Shown here piece after piece: positions 52,515 through 63,572 of a stretch of 64,000 nt of DNA; the first letter of the stretch is position 1, and the number at the start of each line of letters is the position of its first letter. The notes below the pieces were generated by a model. That model searched no databases and had not been told where the DNA came from. It saw nothing but the letters and a program-made list of their open reading frames with translations. The translations under genes were made by a program, and so were the position numbers. The stretch is from NCBI RefSeq assembly GCF_004784475.1, contig NZ_SRRT01000003.1:792684-856683 (forward strand). The letters run 5' to 3'. Source of the stretch: Streptomyces bauhiniae. Its GTDB lineage: Bacteria; Actinomycetota; Actinomycetes; Streptomycetales; Streptomycetaceae.

Positions 52515-55500
52515 ATGACCCACTCCCCCGACCGTGACCCGATACCCGGCCCGAGACGCCTGGCGCGCCTGACGCTGGCCGCCGGTGTGGTCGCCGCCCT
52601 CTGCGCGGCCGGCCCCGTGCCGATGGCGCTGGCCGCCGACGCGCCGCCCGCTCAGGCCGCCGACCCCGGCGCCAAGCCCGCGCCCCGCAAGCTCGGCGCC
52701 GATGACGCCGACCGGCTCGCGGAGGCCAAGGCGGACGGCGCCAAGAGCGTCACGATGATGATCGCCACCGCGCCGGGCGCCACCGAGCAGGTCGCCTCCC
52801 AGCTCGACGCCGCCGGCACCGTGGGCCGCACCTTCGACAAGGTCGGCTACGTCCGCGCCACCGTCCCGACCGCCAAGGCCGACTCGGTCATCGCCGCCGC
52901 GGCCAAGTTGTCCTCGGTGCACGCGATCGACCTGCGCCAGGAGATCCCGCTGGACGACCCGGCACCGGGCGCGGACACCGCGAAGGACGCCAAGAACGCC
53001 CGTACGGCGGCCACTTACCCGGCGCCGAGCAGCAAGACGCCGGCGAAGAACCCGTACAACCCGTCCTTCGAGACCGGTGCCGTCGACTTCGTCGCGAAGA
53101 ACCCGAAGGCGGACGGGCGCGGGGTCACCATCGGCATCCTGGACTCGGGGGTGGACCTCGGCCACCCGGCGCTGCAGAAGACCACCACCGGTGAGCGCAA
53201 GATCGTGGACTGGGTCACCTCCACCGACCCGGTGAGCGACGGCGACGGCACCTGGCGGCGGATGACCGCGGCGGTCTCCGGCCCGTCCTTCTCGGTCGGC
53301 TCCGGCGCGAGCACGGAGACCTTCAAGGCCCCGGCCGGCGCCTACAAGTTCAACTACCTGTACGAATCCGCCACCACCGGCGGCGACATGCAGGGCGACC
53401 TCAACCGCGACGGTGACACCACCGACGCCTGGGGCGTGCTGTACGACCCGGCCACCGGCACGGTCCGCGTCGACACCGACGACGACCTGGACTTCGGCAA
53501 CAACCCGCCGATGAAGCCGTACAAGGACGGCTACCAGATCGGCTACTTCGGCACCGACGACCCGGAGACGGACGTCGTCGAGCGCATCCCGTTCGTGGTC
53601 GAGATCCGCAAGGACGTCGTCTACAACGCCTCGGGCGCCAAGGCCGATTACGTCAACATCGGCGTCATCCAGTCCGAGCACGGCACCCATGTCGCGGGCA
53701 TCACCGCGGCCAACGGGCTGTTCGGCGGCAAGATGAACGGTGCCGCTCCGGGCGCCAAGATCGTCTCCTCGCGTGCCTGCACCTGGTCCGGCGGCTGCAC
53801 CAACGTCGCCCTCACCGAGGGCATGATCGACCTGGTGACCAACCGGGGCGTGGACATCGTCAACATGTCCATCGGCGGCCTCCCGGCGCTGAACGACGGC
53901 AACAACGCCCGCGCCGAGCTGTACACCCGGCTCATCGACACCTACGGCGTCCAGCTCGTCATCTCGGCCGGCAACTCCGGCCCCGGCGCCAACACCATCG
54001 GCGACCCCGGCCTCGCCGACAAGGTGATCTCGGTCGGCGCCGCCATCTCCAAGGAGACCTGGGCGGCGAACTACGGCTCGGCGGTGGAGACTCCGTACGC
54101 GCTGATGCCGTTCTCCTCGCGCGGCCCGCGTGAGGACGGCGGGTTCACGCCGACCATCACCGCGCCCGGCGCCGCGATCAACACCACCCAGACCTGGCTG
54201 CCCGGTTCCCCGGTCGCCGAGGCGGGCTACACCCTGCCCGCCGGGTACTCGATGCTCCAGGGCACCTCGATGGCCTCCCCGCAGGCGGCCGGCGCGAGCG
54301 CGCTGCTGATCAGCGCGGCCAAGCAGAAGAACATCGACCTCACCCCGGCCGTACTGCGCACCGCGCTGACCTCGACCGCGCACCACATCAAGGGCGCGCA
54401 GGCGTACGAGGAGGGCTCCGGCCTGATCGACGTCGTGGACGCCTGGACCGCGATCCGGCTCGGCGCCTCGGCGCACGAGTACACCGTCAAGGCCCCGGTC
54501 GACACCGCGATCGACTACGCCCTGAAGACCCCCGGCTTCGGCACCGGCCTCTACGACCGCGAGGGCGGCGTGAAGTCCGGTCAGCGCAAGACGTACGACG
54601 TCACGGTCACCCGTACCACCGGCGCCGACCGCGCGGTCTGGCACCTGCTGAGCTTCGCCAACGACCCGGAGCACACCTACCGCGTCGTCGGCAGCCCGCT
54701 GGTGAAGCTGCCGCTGAACCAGCCGGTCACCGTCAAGGTGGAGGCCGCGCCCAGGTCGGCCGGGCTCAAGAGCGCGATCCTGCGCGTGGACGACCCGCTG
54801 ACCGTGGGCGTCGACAAGCAGATCCTCACCACGGTCGTGGTGGCGAGCCCGGTGGACTACACCCGCTCCTTCTCGTCCTCGGTGCAGCGCAACAGCACCC
54901 GGTCCTACTTCCTGACCGTGCCCGAGGGCGCGAAGTCGCTGGAGGTGGCCATCGGCGGCTTGACGTCCGGCAGCCAGACCCGGTTCATCGCCATCCACCC
55001 CTACGGGACGCCGGTCGACAACACCAGCACCCCGTACTGCTACAACAACTACCTCGACGGCAACGGCTGCAAGCCCGACGTGCGCTCCTACGCCGACCCG
55101 CAGGCCGGTGTCTGGGAGGTCGAGGTCGAGGCACGCCGCACCTCTCCCCTGCTGGACAACCCCTACAAGCTGGACGTCTCCGTGCTCGGCGCGGTCTTCG
55201 ACCCGGAGACCGTGACGGTGCCCGAGGCCAAGGTGGGCGTCCCGGCCACCGCGTCCTGGAAGGTCACCAACAAGTTCGCCGCGCTCGACGGCAAGCTGGT
55301 CGGCGGCCCGCTCGGCTCGGCGAAGGCCGCCCGTCCGGCCATCAAGGAGGGCGAGACCGCGACCACCACGGTCGAGGTCCCGGCCGGCGCCAAGTCGCTG
55401 GACGTGGCCATCGGCAAGGTCTCGGACCCGGCCGCCGACCTCGACCTCGCGGTGTACGACGCCGCGGGCAAGCTGGTCGGCCAGTCCGCCGACGGCGACT

Positions 55501-55817
55501 CGGAGGAGGCCGTCTCCATCGCCTCCCCGGCCGCGGGCACGTACACGGTCGAGGTCGCGGGCTACTCGGTCCCGGCCGGCTCCACCGACTACGACTACCG
55601 GGACGTGTTCTTCTCCGACACCCTCGGCGCGGTCACGGTCGACGGCTCGGCCCCGGTGAAGCTCGCCACGGGCGCCTCCGCCACGGTGACCGGCCAGGTC
55701 ACGGCCGCCGCCGAGGCCCCGGCAGGCCGCGAGTTCTTCGGCCGCGTCCAGCTCGTGAACGCGCGCGGCACGGTCGCGGGCACGGCGAGTGTGCAGATCG
55801 GGAAGGTCACGCCGTAG
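52515..55817 (+). CDS. Secreted S8 subtilase, TPP II/pyrolysin-like
   Basis: 1100 residues. Signal peptide about 1-41 (RLARLTLAAGVVAALCAAG, cleavage after ALA). A pro-region, then Asp near 210 (GILDSGVDLGHP), His near 389 (EHGTHVAG), oxyanion Asn (SAGNSGPG), Ser near 583 (GTSMASPQAAG). The 175-residue insertion between Asp and His, with KIVDWV and related turns, resembles tripeptidyl peptidase II. C-terminal beta-rich domains (about 660-1100) look like pre-peptidase C-terminal modules. SD AAGGGA. Confidence 0.94.
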   Translation: MTHSPDRDPIPGPRRLARLTLAAGVVAALCAAGPVPMALAADAPPAQAADPGAKPAPRKLGADDADRLAEAKADGAKSVTMMIATAPGATEQVASQLDAAGTVGRTFDKVGYVRATVPTAKADSVIAAAAKLSSVHAIDLRQEIPLDDPAPGADTAKDAKNARTAATYPAPSSKTPAKNPYNPSFETGAVDFVAKNPKADGRGVTIGILDSGVDLGHPALQKTTTGERKIVDWVTSTDPVSDGDGTWRRMTAAVSGPSFSVGSGASTETFKAPAGAYKFNYLYESATTGGDMQGDLNRDGDTTDAWGVLYDPATGTVRVDTDDDLDFGNNPPMKPYKDGYQIGYFGTDDPETDVVERIPFVVEIRKDVVYNASGAKADYVNIGVIQSEHGTHVAGITAANGLFGGKMNGAAPGAKIVSSRACTWSGGCTNVALTEGMIDLVTNRGVDIVNMSIGGLPALNDGNNARAELYTRLIDTYGVQLVISAGNSGPGANTIGDPGLADKVISVGAAISKETWAANYGSAVETPYALMPFSSRGPREDGGFTPTITAPGAAINTTQTWLPGSPVAEAGYTLPAGYSMLQGTSMASPQAAGASALLISAAKQKNIDLTPAVLRTALTSTAHHIKGAQAYEEGSGLIDVVDAWTAIRLGASAHEYTVKAPVDTAIDYALKTPGFGTGLYDREGGVKSGQRKTYDVTVTRTTGADRAVWHLLSFANDPEHTYRVVGSPLVKLPLNQPVTVKVEAAPRSAGLKSAILRVDDPLTVGVDKQILTTVVVASPVDYTRSFSSSVQRNSTRSYFLTVPEGAKSLEVAIGGLTSGSQTRFIAIHPYGTPVDNTSTPYCYNNYLDGNGCKPDVRSYADPQAGVWEVEVEARRTSPLLDNPYKLDVSVLGAVFDPETVTVPEAKVGVPATASWKVTNKFAALDGKLVGGPLGSAKAARPAIKEGETATTTVEVPAGAKSLDVAIGKVSDPAADLDLAVYDAAGKLVGQSADGDSEEAVSIASPAAGTYTVEVAGYSVPAGSTDYDYRDVFFSDTLGAVTVDGSAPVKLATGASATVTGQVTAAAEAPAGREFFGRVQLVNARGTVAGTASVQIGKVTP

Positions 55818-55834
55818 CGGTGTGATCTGGTGAC

Positions 55835-55872
55835 CGAGGGGGCGGGCGTCCTGGTGGGCGCCCGCCCCTTCG
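55835..55872 (+). terminator. Terminator of the subtilase
   Basis: 14-bp stem (55835-55848 with 55859-55872, one G-U) around a 10-nt loop. Confidence 0.85.
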
Positions 55873-57165
<1,293 letters not shown>

Positions 57166-57177
57166 GTCCGCTTCGAG

Positions 57178-57209
57178 AGGGGCGCGCGCCGGTTTCGGTG
57201 CGCGCCCCT
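57178..57209. terminator. Bidirectional terminator
   Basis: 13-bp stem (57178-57190 with 57197-57209), GGTTTC loop, followed by TCTTTC. Confidence 0.88.
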
Positions 57210-57213
57210 TCTT

Positions 57214-57708
57214 TCACGCCCTGCGGACCTCATACAGGAAGCAGCCGTACTCCACCGCCCTCACGTGCACCATTGCCACCTCCGGGTCGGTGAACGCCTC
57301 GGTCAGGGCGGCCTCGAAGTCCTCGGGCGGGGTGACCAGTCGGCCGCCGAGGATGCGGCCGTCATGCGAGTAGCGGCGCAGGACGCGGTGGGCGCCGGTG
57401 AAGGCGAGCCCGTCCTCGGGCGCCGGTCCGCCGCAGGGTTGGGCGTGGATGAACACCGGGCCCTGCTCGTCGTACGCACCCGGTTCGGCGCCGGTGTCCG
57501 CCGCCCAGCGGCGCAGGGGCGCGTAGGACACCAGGGCGATGCGCTCACCCGGTTCGCTGCGGCGCAGACAGCAGCGCAGCGGGGCGCCGCCCTCCGGGTC
57601 CGTGACGGCGGTCGTCCGGCGTCCGGCGTCGTCCGAGGCGCGCAGTTCCGCGAGGGCCGGTTCCGTGATGGCGCGCGCGGTGTGCGGGGTCGTGGCGTGG
57701 GTCGTCAT
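57214..57708 (-). CDS. DUF1203 domain protein
   Basis: 164 residues. EQGPVFIHAQPC, HRVLRRYSHDG and VHVRAVEYGCFLYEVRR are DUF1203 features. Function unknown. ATG 57708 (MTTHATT) is the first start that keeps the domain without running into the pepN antisense frame. Confidence 0.8.
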   Translation of the reverse strand: MTTHATTPHTARAITEPALAELRASDDAGRRTTAVTDPEGGAPLRCCLRRSEPGERIALVSYAPLRRWAADTGAEPGAYDEQGPVFIHAQPCGGPAPEDGLAFTGAHRVLRRYSHDGRILGGRLVTPPEDFEAALTEAFTDPEVAMVHVRAVEYGCFLYEVRRA

Positions 57709-57820
57709 GTGTTCCAGGCTGGTCCTGCGAAGGCCCCGTGACCGGCGGCATAAGGACATCGCGTTCGCGGATCTCCCGTGGAAGGATGGCGCAACCCACA
57801 CATAACGAGGAGATGACCGC

Positions 57821-60391
57821 GTGCCTGGCACAAACCTGACTCGGGAAGAGGCGCAGCAGCGGGCCGACCTGCTCAGCGTCGACTCGTACGAGATCGATCT
57901 CGACCTCTCCGGCGCGCAGGAGGGGGGCACCTTCCGGTCCGTCACCACGGTGCGCTTCGACGTGGCCGAGTCCGGCGCCGAGTCCTTCATCGACCTGGTG
58001 GCACCGGCCGTGCGCGAGGTGACGCTGAACGGGGACACGCTGGACCCGGCGGAGGTCTTCAAGGAGTCCCGGATCGCGCTGCCCGGTCTGCTCGAGGGCC
58101 GCAACATCCTGCGGGTGGTGGCCGACTGCGCGTACACCAACACCGGTGAGGGTCTGCACCGGTTCGTGGACCCGGTCGACGAACAGGCGTACCTGTACAC
58201 GCAGTTCGAGGTGCCGGACGCGCGGCGGGTGTTCGCCAACTTCGAGCAGCCGGACCTCAAGGCGACGTTCCGCTTCACGGTGACCGCGCCCGAGGGCTGG
58301 ACGGTGATCTCCAACTCCCCGACGCCGGAGCCCAAGGACAACGTCTGGGCGTTCGCGCCGACCCCGCGCATCTCGACGTACATCACCGCGCTGATCGTGG
58401 GCCCGTACCACTCGGTGCACAGCGTGTACGAGAGGGACGGGCAGTCCGTGCCGCTCGGCATCTACTGCCGGCCCTCGCTCGCCGAACACCTGGACTCCGA
58501 CGCGATCTTCGAGGTCACCCGGCAGGGCTTCGACTGGTTCCAGGAGAAGTTCGACTACGCGTACCCCTTCGAGAAGTACGACCAGTTGTTCGTACCGGAG
58601 TTCAACGCGGGCGCGATGGAGAACGCGGGCGCGGTGACCATCCGCGACCAGTACGTCTTCCGGTCCAAGGTGACCGACGCGGCGTACGAGGTGCGGGCGG
58701 AGACGATCCTGCACGAGCTGGCGCACATGTGGTTCGGCGACCTGGTCACCATGGAGTGGTGGAACGACCTGTGGCTGAACGAGTCGTTCGCCACCTTCAC
58801 CTCCATCGCCTGCCAGGCGTCCGCGCCCGGCTCGCGCTGGCCGCACGCGTGGACGACGTTCGCCAACTCGATGAAGACGTGGGCGTACCGGCAGGACCAG
58901 CTCCCGTCCACGCACCCGATCATGGCGGAGATCCGGGACCTGGACGACGTCCTGGTCAACTTCGACGGCATCACGTACGCCAAGGGCGCCTCGGTGCTGA
59001 AGCAGCTCGTGGCGTACGTCGGTGAGGACGAGTTCTTCCGGGGTGTGCAGGCGTACTTCAAGCGGCACGCGTTCGGCAACACGCGCCTGTCCGACCTGCT
59101 GGGCGCGCTGGAGGAGACCTCCGGGCGCGATCTGAAGACCTGGTCGAAGGCGTGGCTGGAGACGGCGGGGATCAACGTCCTGCGTCCCGAGCTGGAGACC
59201 GACGCGGAGGGTGTCATCACCTCCTTCGCGGTCCGCCAGGAGGCCCCGGCGCTCCCCGCCGGCGCCAAGGGCGAGCCGACGCTGCGGCCGCACCGCATCG
59301 CGATCGGCCTGTACGACCTGGACGACGCGGGCAAGCTGGTCCGGGTGAAGCGGGTCGAGCTGGACGTGGACGGCGAGCTGACGGCCGTACCCGAGCTGAC
59401 CGGGGTGCGCCGGCCGGCCGTGGTCCTGCTCAACGACGACGACCTGTCGTACGCGAAGGTCCGCCTGGACGAGGAGTCCCTCGCGGTCGTCACCGAGCAC
59501 CTCGGTGACTTCGCGGAGTCGCTGCCGCGCGCGCTGAGCTGGGCCTCCGCGTGGGACATGACGCGGGACGGCGAGCTGGCCACCCGTGACTACCTCTCGC
59601 TGGTGCTGTCCGGCATCGGCAAGGAGTCCGACATCGGTGTCGTGCAGTCGCTGCACCGGCAGGCCAAGCTGGCGATCGACCTGTACGCCGACCCGGCGGC
59701 CCGCGAGACCCTGCTGACCCGCTGGACCGAGGCCACACTGGCGCACCTGCGTACCGCCGAGCCGGGCAGCGACCACCAGCTCGCCTGGGCGCGCGCCTTC
59801 GCGGCGACCGCCCGTACGCCGGAGCAGCTCGACCTGCTGGAGGCGCTGCTGGACGGCTCCCAGACCGTCGAGGGCCTCGCCGTCGACACCGAGCTGCGCT
59901 GGGCGTTCGTGGAGCGGCTCGCCGCGGTCGGGCGCTTCGACGAGGCGGAGATCGCCGCCGAGTACGAGCGCGACCGCACCGCCGCCGGCGAACGCCACGC
60001 GGCCACCGCCCGCGCGGCCCGCCCCACCGCCGAGGCGAAGGCGGAGGCGTGGGCCTCGGTCGTCGAGTCCGACAAGCTCCCCAACGCCGTCCAGGAAGCC
60101 GTCATCATCGGCTTCATCCAGACCGACCAGCGCGAACTCCTCGCCCCCTACACCGACCGCTACTTCGACTCCGTCAAGACCGCCTGGGACTCCCGCTCCC
60201 ACGAAATGGCCCAGCAGATCGCGGTCGGCCTGTACCCGTCGGTCCAGGTCTCGGAGGAAACGCTCCGCGCGACGGACGCCTGGCTGACCTCCGTCGACCC
60301 CACCCCGGCCTTGCGCCGCCTGATCTCCGAGTCCCGCGCGGGCGTGGAACGGGCGCTGAGGGCACAGCGGGCGGATGGGGCTTCGGCGTAA
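57821..60391 (+). CDS. pepN: Aminopeptidase N, copy 2 (M1)
   Basis: 856 residues. GAMEN near 264, HELAHMWFGD near 297 with Glu in LWLNESFATF. SD GAGGAG before the GTG. This is the version with the more usual EWWNDLWLNES sequence and is probably the housekeeping PepN; the other is its diverged paralogue. Confidence 0.96.
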   Translation: MPGTNLTREEAQQRADLLSVDSYEIDLDLSGAQEGGTFRSVTTVRFDVAESGAESFIDLVAPAVREVTLNGDTLDPAEVFKESRIALPGLLEGRNILRVVADCAYTNTGEGLHRFVDPVDEQAYLYTQFEVPDARRVFANFEQPDLKATFRFTVTAPEGWTVISNSPTPEPKDNVWAFAPTPRISTYITALIVGPYHSVHSVYERDGQSVPLGIYCRPSLAEHLDSDAIFEVTRQGFDWFQEKFDYAYPFEKYDQLFVPEFNAGAMENAGAVTIRDQYVFRSKVTDAAYEVRAETILHELAHMWFGDLVTMEWWNDLWLNESFATFTSIACQASAPGSRWPHAWTTFANSMKTWAYRQDQLPSTHPIMAEIRDLDDVLVNFDGITYAKGASVLKQLVAYVGEDEFFRGVQAYFKRHAFGNTRLSDLLGALEETSGRDLKTWSKAWLETAGINVLRPELETDAEGVITSFAVRQEAPALPAGAKGEPTLRPHRIAIGLYDLDDAGKLVRVKRVELDVDGELTAVPELTGVRRPAVVLLNDDDLSYAKVRLDEESLAVVTEHLGDFAESLPRALSWASAWDMTRDGELATRDYLSLVLSGIGKESDIGVVQSLHRQAKLAIDLYADPAARETLLTRWTEATLAHLRTAEPGSDHQLAWARAFAATARTPEQLDLLEALLDGSQTVEGLAVDTELRWAFVERLAAVGRFDEAEIAAEYERDRTAAGERHAATARAARPTAEAKAEAWASVVESDKLPNAVQEAVIIGFIQTDQRELLAPYTDRYFDSVKTAWDSRSHEMAQQIAVGLYPSVQVSEETLRATDAWLTSVDPTPALRRLISESRAGVERALRAQRADGASA

Positions 60392-60409
60392 CTGGCTAGC
60401 TGTTGAGAG

Positions 60410-60438
60410 GGGGCGCCCGGCACTATGCCGGGCGCCCC
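60410..60438 (+). terminator. Terminator of pepN copy 2
   Basis: 13-bp perfect stem GGGGCGCCCGGCA, CTA loop, followed by TTTCG. Confidence 0.92.
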
Positions 60439-60468
60439 TTTCGTCACCCTGACGCGAATCGGCCCACA

Positions 60469-60508
60469 TCTAGCGGTATCTAGAGCTCATCTAGCGGTTT
60501 CTAGCGGT
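60469..60508. repeat. TCTAGCGGT iteron array upstream of Nudix gene
   Basis: TCTAGCGGT at 60469, 60490 and 60500, plus a TCTAGAGCT variant at 60479. Spacing 10-11-10 bp places all four on one helix face, 42-81 bp before the Nudix start. TCTAG is also the core of operators bound by HutC/UTRA-type GntR regulators. Confidence 0.7.
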
Positions 60509-60549
60509 GATTCTGCGATCCTGAAGGCCGATCGAGAGGGGCCGCAGCG

Positions 60550-61083
60550 ATGCAGTGGAAGATCCACGGGGAACGTCCGATCTATGAGAACAGGTGGGTC
60601 AACCTGTGGCTCACCGAGGTGGAGACGCCGGACGGCAGCCGCTGGGAGCACCATGTCGTCAGGCTCCGGCACCTGGCCGTGGCCGCCGTGGTCAACCAGC
60701 GGCGCGAGGTGCTGATGATGTGGCGGCATCGGTTCATCACGGACACCTGGGCGTGGGAACTCCCCATGGGCCTGGTGGAGGAGGGCGAGACGCCGGCCGA
60801 AGCGGCCGCCCGTGAGGTCCTGGAGGAGACGGGCTGGCGCCCCGGCCCGATGAAGCCCCTGATCTACGCCGAACCCGCCAACGGCATCACCGACTCCCAG
60901 CACCACGTCTTCCGCGCCGACGGCGCGACCCACGTGGGCCCACCGACCGAGAAGAACGAGTCGGACCGCATCGAGTGGATTCCCCTGACCGACATCCGGG
61001 GCATGATCGACCGCCGTGAAATCGTCAGCAGCGGCTCCCTCGTCGGGCTGCTCTACGTACTCATGGACGAGACACTCCGCTGA
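60550..61083 (+). CDS. Nudix hydrolase
   Basis: 177 residues. Nudix box GLVEEGETPAEAAAREV..EETGW near 75-97; N-terminal beta strand MQWKIHGERPIYENRW typical of ADP-ribose pyrophosphatase-like enzymes. SD GAGAGGGG. Follows the iteron array; precedes a UTRA-only protein. Confidence 0.92.
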   Translation: MQWKIHGERPIYENRWVNLWLTEVETPDGSRWEHHVVRLRHLAVAAVVNQRREVLMMWRHRFITDTWAWELPMGLVEEGETPAEAAAREVLEETGWRPGPMKPLIYAEPANGITDSQHHVFRADGATHVGPPTEKNESDRIEWIPLTDIRGMIDRREIVSSGSLVGLLYVLMDETLR

Positions 61084-61123
61084 CCTGCCGGGGTGCACGG
61101 CCTCGAAAGCGGCGCTCGCCCAC

Positions 61124-61157
61124 CGAAGGGCGCCCGACATCGGCCGAGCGCCCTTCG
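61124..61157 (+). terminator. Terminator of Nudix gene
   Basis: CGAAGGGCG/CGCCCTTCG, 9 bp, with an inner CCGA/CGG turn. Confidence 0.8.
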
Positions 61158-61428
61158 TTCGAAGTCGTCGGCCAGGGCTTGGACGAGGAGGAGTCCTCGA
61201 CCGCCGCATTCATCGAGTCCGCCTGCTTTGACCACCGGCACTCCCCCGCCGCAGTCGGGTACTTCGAGACGCACAGCCGGATGTCTTCGTACCGGTCGTG
61301 GCACCCCCACACCACTCCAGTGGGCTATCCACGGCGAACTCACGGGCGGTCCTGCTGATTTCTGGCTGCAAGTAGCCCGGATGGGTCGCCTAACGTGTAG
61401 TGCGGGGAGCCTGATTGTGGAGGACGCC
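61158..61428. other. Interval before the UTRA gene
   Basis: 271 bp. Short frames on both strands lack SD and codon bias; I see no gene I can support. Confidence 0.45.
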
Positions 61429-61971
61429 GTGAGTGACAGCAGGTGGGTCAGTGCCTCGATGCCGTATCTGGCGCCGCGGGAGCGGGGGCAGGGGGATGCC
61501 TGGGGCGCGGAGGCGGCTGCGCGGGGTGGGAAGGGTGGCCAGCGGATCGTGCATGCCGGCGAGGTTCCCGCCTCGGAGCAGGTGGCCGGCCTGTTGGGGG
61601 TGGCTGCCGGAGAAGCGGTCGTCGTGCGTCGTCGGGTCATCGAACTGGACGGGACACCGGTCGAGTTGACCGACACCTACTATCCGACCGCCATCGCACG
61701 GGGCACCCGTCTCGCTGAGCGGGGCAAGATCCCCGGCGGGGCGGTGACGCTGCTCGCCGAGCTTGGGCATCGCGGTGTCCGGGTGCGCGAGGATGTGACG
61801 GCCCGGATGCCTGGTCCGGAGGAGCGCGAGGCGCTGCGCCTGGACACCGGCGAGCCCGTCCTCCGGTTGAGCAGGGTCACCTACGACGATGCCGACCGGC
61901 CCGTCCAGGCGGACCTGATGCTGATGCCCGCCCATCGTCAGCAGCTCCGCTACGAGATCCGGATCGGATGA
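61429..61971 (+). CDS. UTRA-domain ligand-sensor protein without HTH
   Basis: 180 residues from GTG 61429 with SD GGAGG. It begins SDSRWVSASMPYL and is the UTRA chorismate-lyase-like fold only (VVVRRRVIELDGTPVEL, LAERGKIPGGAVTLLAELGHRG, LRLSRVTYDDADRPVQADLML). No winged-helix precedes it; the open frame upstream is not a GntR HTH. It may be a regulator that lost its DNA-binding half, or work with a separate protein. Confidence 0.82.
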   Translation: MSDSRWVSASMPYLAPRERGQGDAWGAEAAARGGKGGQRIVHAGEVPASEQVAGLLGVAAGEAVVVRRRVIELDGTPVELTDTYYPTAIARGTRLAERGKIPGGAVTLLAELGHRGVRVREDVTARMPGPEEREALRLDTGEPVLRLSRVTYDDADRPVQADLMLMPAHRQQLRYEIRIG

Positions 61972-62054
61972 CCGTGCCCACCAACGACACCGGCGCATCG
62001 GACCGACGGTCCCTGGCCGAACTCAGCTTGGCAGCGCACGCCAGTGTGAGCCGG

Positions 62055-63467
62055 TCAGACTGGTGGGCCCACGTGGGCAAGTAGGGCCTGTTCCAGCTCT
62101 GTTGGGGACGGGGACTTTGCTGTCCAGGCGATGTAGCCGTCCGGGCGGATCAGGAGCGTCTGGGGGCCGGACCACTGGGACGTGGTGAGGTGGGGGCGGT
62201 CGACACCCTCGTACGGGACCTGGGTCAGCAGGACGAAGTTGCCCCCGCGTAGGGCCTCGTAGAGGCGGGTGTTGCCTGGCAACGGGATGTCCGGGGCTCG
62301 TTTGCCGGGCAGGGGGCCGGGGCCGTAGGAGTAGGCGAGGCCCGTCACCTGGTGGAGGGCCCTTCGACGGAGGGCGGGGAAGCGGGTGACCGACTTCGCC
62401 AGGAGGGAGCGGAGGGCTCTCGTCCAGGGGTGGTTGGCCATGGCCAGGCGGATCAGGGTGCCGCTGCTGTGGAGGACGGTGCGGCCCACCGGGTGGCGTT
62501 CGGTGTTGTAGGTGTCCAGGAGGGACGGGGACGCGCGCCCGTCCAGCACCGCGGCCAGTTTCCAGCTCAGGTTCGCCGCGTCCTGGAGCCCCGTGTTCAT
62601 GCCCTGGCCGCCCGCCGGGGAGTGGACGTGGGCGGCGTCGCCGGCGAGGAAGACGCGGCCCGCCCGGTACGACGGCGCCTGGCGTTCGTCGCTGTGGAAG
62701 CGGGACAGCCAGCGTGGGTCGTGCATGCCGTAGTCCCGGCCGAGGGCGGCGCGGACGATGTCCCGGATCTCGGCGAGGTCGAGCGGGGCGTCGTCGGGGA
62801 CGTCGTGCGAGCGGTGCCAGCCGACGACCCGGTGGTAGCCGTCGCCGAAGGGGATCAGCAGGGCGAAGGCGTCCCCCGTCGTACCCGCGGTGAGCCGCTC
62901 CGGCGGGTCCTCGGAGAGGCGTACGTCCGCGAGGACGACGGAGCGGATGACCGACCGTCCGGGGAAGGGAAGGCCCACCGCCTCCCGTACCGCGCTCCGC
63001 ATCCCGTCCGCCCCCACCACGTACGAGGCCCGCAGCGGCTCCATGCCCCGCCCGAGGACCGTCACCCCGGACGCGTCCTGCGTCAGCGCGGTCACCTCGG
63101 CCTCGTAACGGAACTCGGCGCCCGCCTCCCGCGCCCTGCGCTCCAGCACCCGTTCGACCTCGTACTGCGGGATCACCAGGACGTGCGGGAAGCGGGTGGG
63201 GAGGCCGGAGAGGTCGAGGGTGAGGCCGTCGAAGAGACCGAGGCGGGTCATGGGGTGGCCGAGGGACTCGAGTTCGTCGGCGAGGCCCCGCATGTCGAGC
63301 TGCTCCAGCGTGCGGGCGTGCAGCGCGAAGGCGCGGGTGAGGTTGCTGATGCCGGGCGGGCGTTTCTCCAGCACGGTGACCGGGATACCGGCCTCGGCCA
63401 GGTCACCGGCGAGGAGCAGTCCGGTCGGACCGCAGCCCACTACGGCGACGCCGGTGGTGCCTGCCAT
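62055..63467 (-). CDS. FAD-dependent monooxygenase, PHBH/Rox type
   Basis: 470 residues. GCGPTGLLLAGDLAEAG (FAD GxGxxG), VVGADGMRSAVRE (DG), VFLAGDAAHVHSP (GD) and GGQGMNTGLQDAANL. C-terminal RPDGYIAW thioredoxin-like part. Group A flavoprotein hydroxylase; related to rifampicin and polyketide hydroxylases. Substrate unknown. Confidence 0.9.
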   Translation of the reverse strand: MAGTTGVAVVGCGPTGLLLAGDLAEAGIPVTVLEKRPPGISNLTRAFALHARTLEQLDMRGLADELESLGHPMTRLGLFDGLTLDLSGLPTRFPHVLVIPQYEVERVLERRAREAGAEFRYEAEVTALTQDASGVTVLGRGMEPLRASYVVGADGMRSAVREAVGLPFPGRSVIRSVVLADVRLSEDPPERLTAGTTGDAFALLIPFGDGYHRVVGWHRSHDVPDDAPLDLAEIRDIVRAALGRDYGMHDPRWLSRFHSDERQAPSYRAGRVFLAGDAAHVHSPAGGQGMNTGLQDAANLSWKLAAVLDGRASPSLLDTYNTERHPVGRTVLHSSGTLIRLAMANHPWTRALRSLLAKSVTRFPALRRRALHQVTGLAYSYGPGPLPGKRAPDIPLPGNTRLYEALRGGNFVLLTQVPYEGVDRPHLTTSQWSGPQTLLIRPDGYIAWTAKSPSPTELEQALLAHVGPPV

Positions 63468-63501
63468 CCGCGGCTCCTCGGGGGAACGGGGAAAGAAACG
63501 C

Positions 63502-63555
63502 GCCGGGGGCGCCGTCCGGCCTCACGCGCGTACGCGGCGGACAGGCGCCCCCGGC
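63502..63555 (-). terminator. Terminator of the small membrane protein gene
   Basis: GCCGGGGGCGCC-GTCCG pairs with CGGAC-A-GGCGCCCCCGGC (one bulge). Confidence 0.85.
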
Positions 63556-63572
63556 CGGGACCTACAGGTCCG

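Noticed and set aside
61093..61428. N-terminal extension of the UTRA gene
   Set aside because: The extension holds the Nudix terminator and does not resemble a GntR winged helix; the GTG at 61429 has a clear SD.
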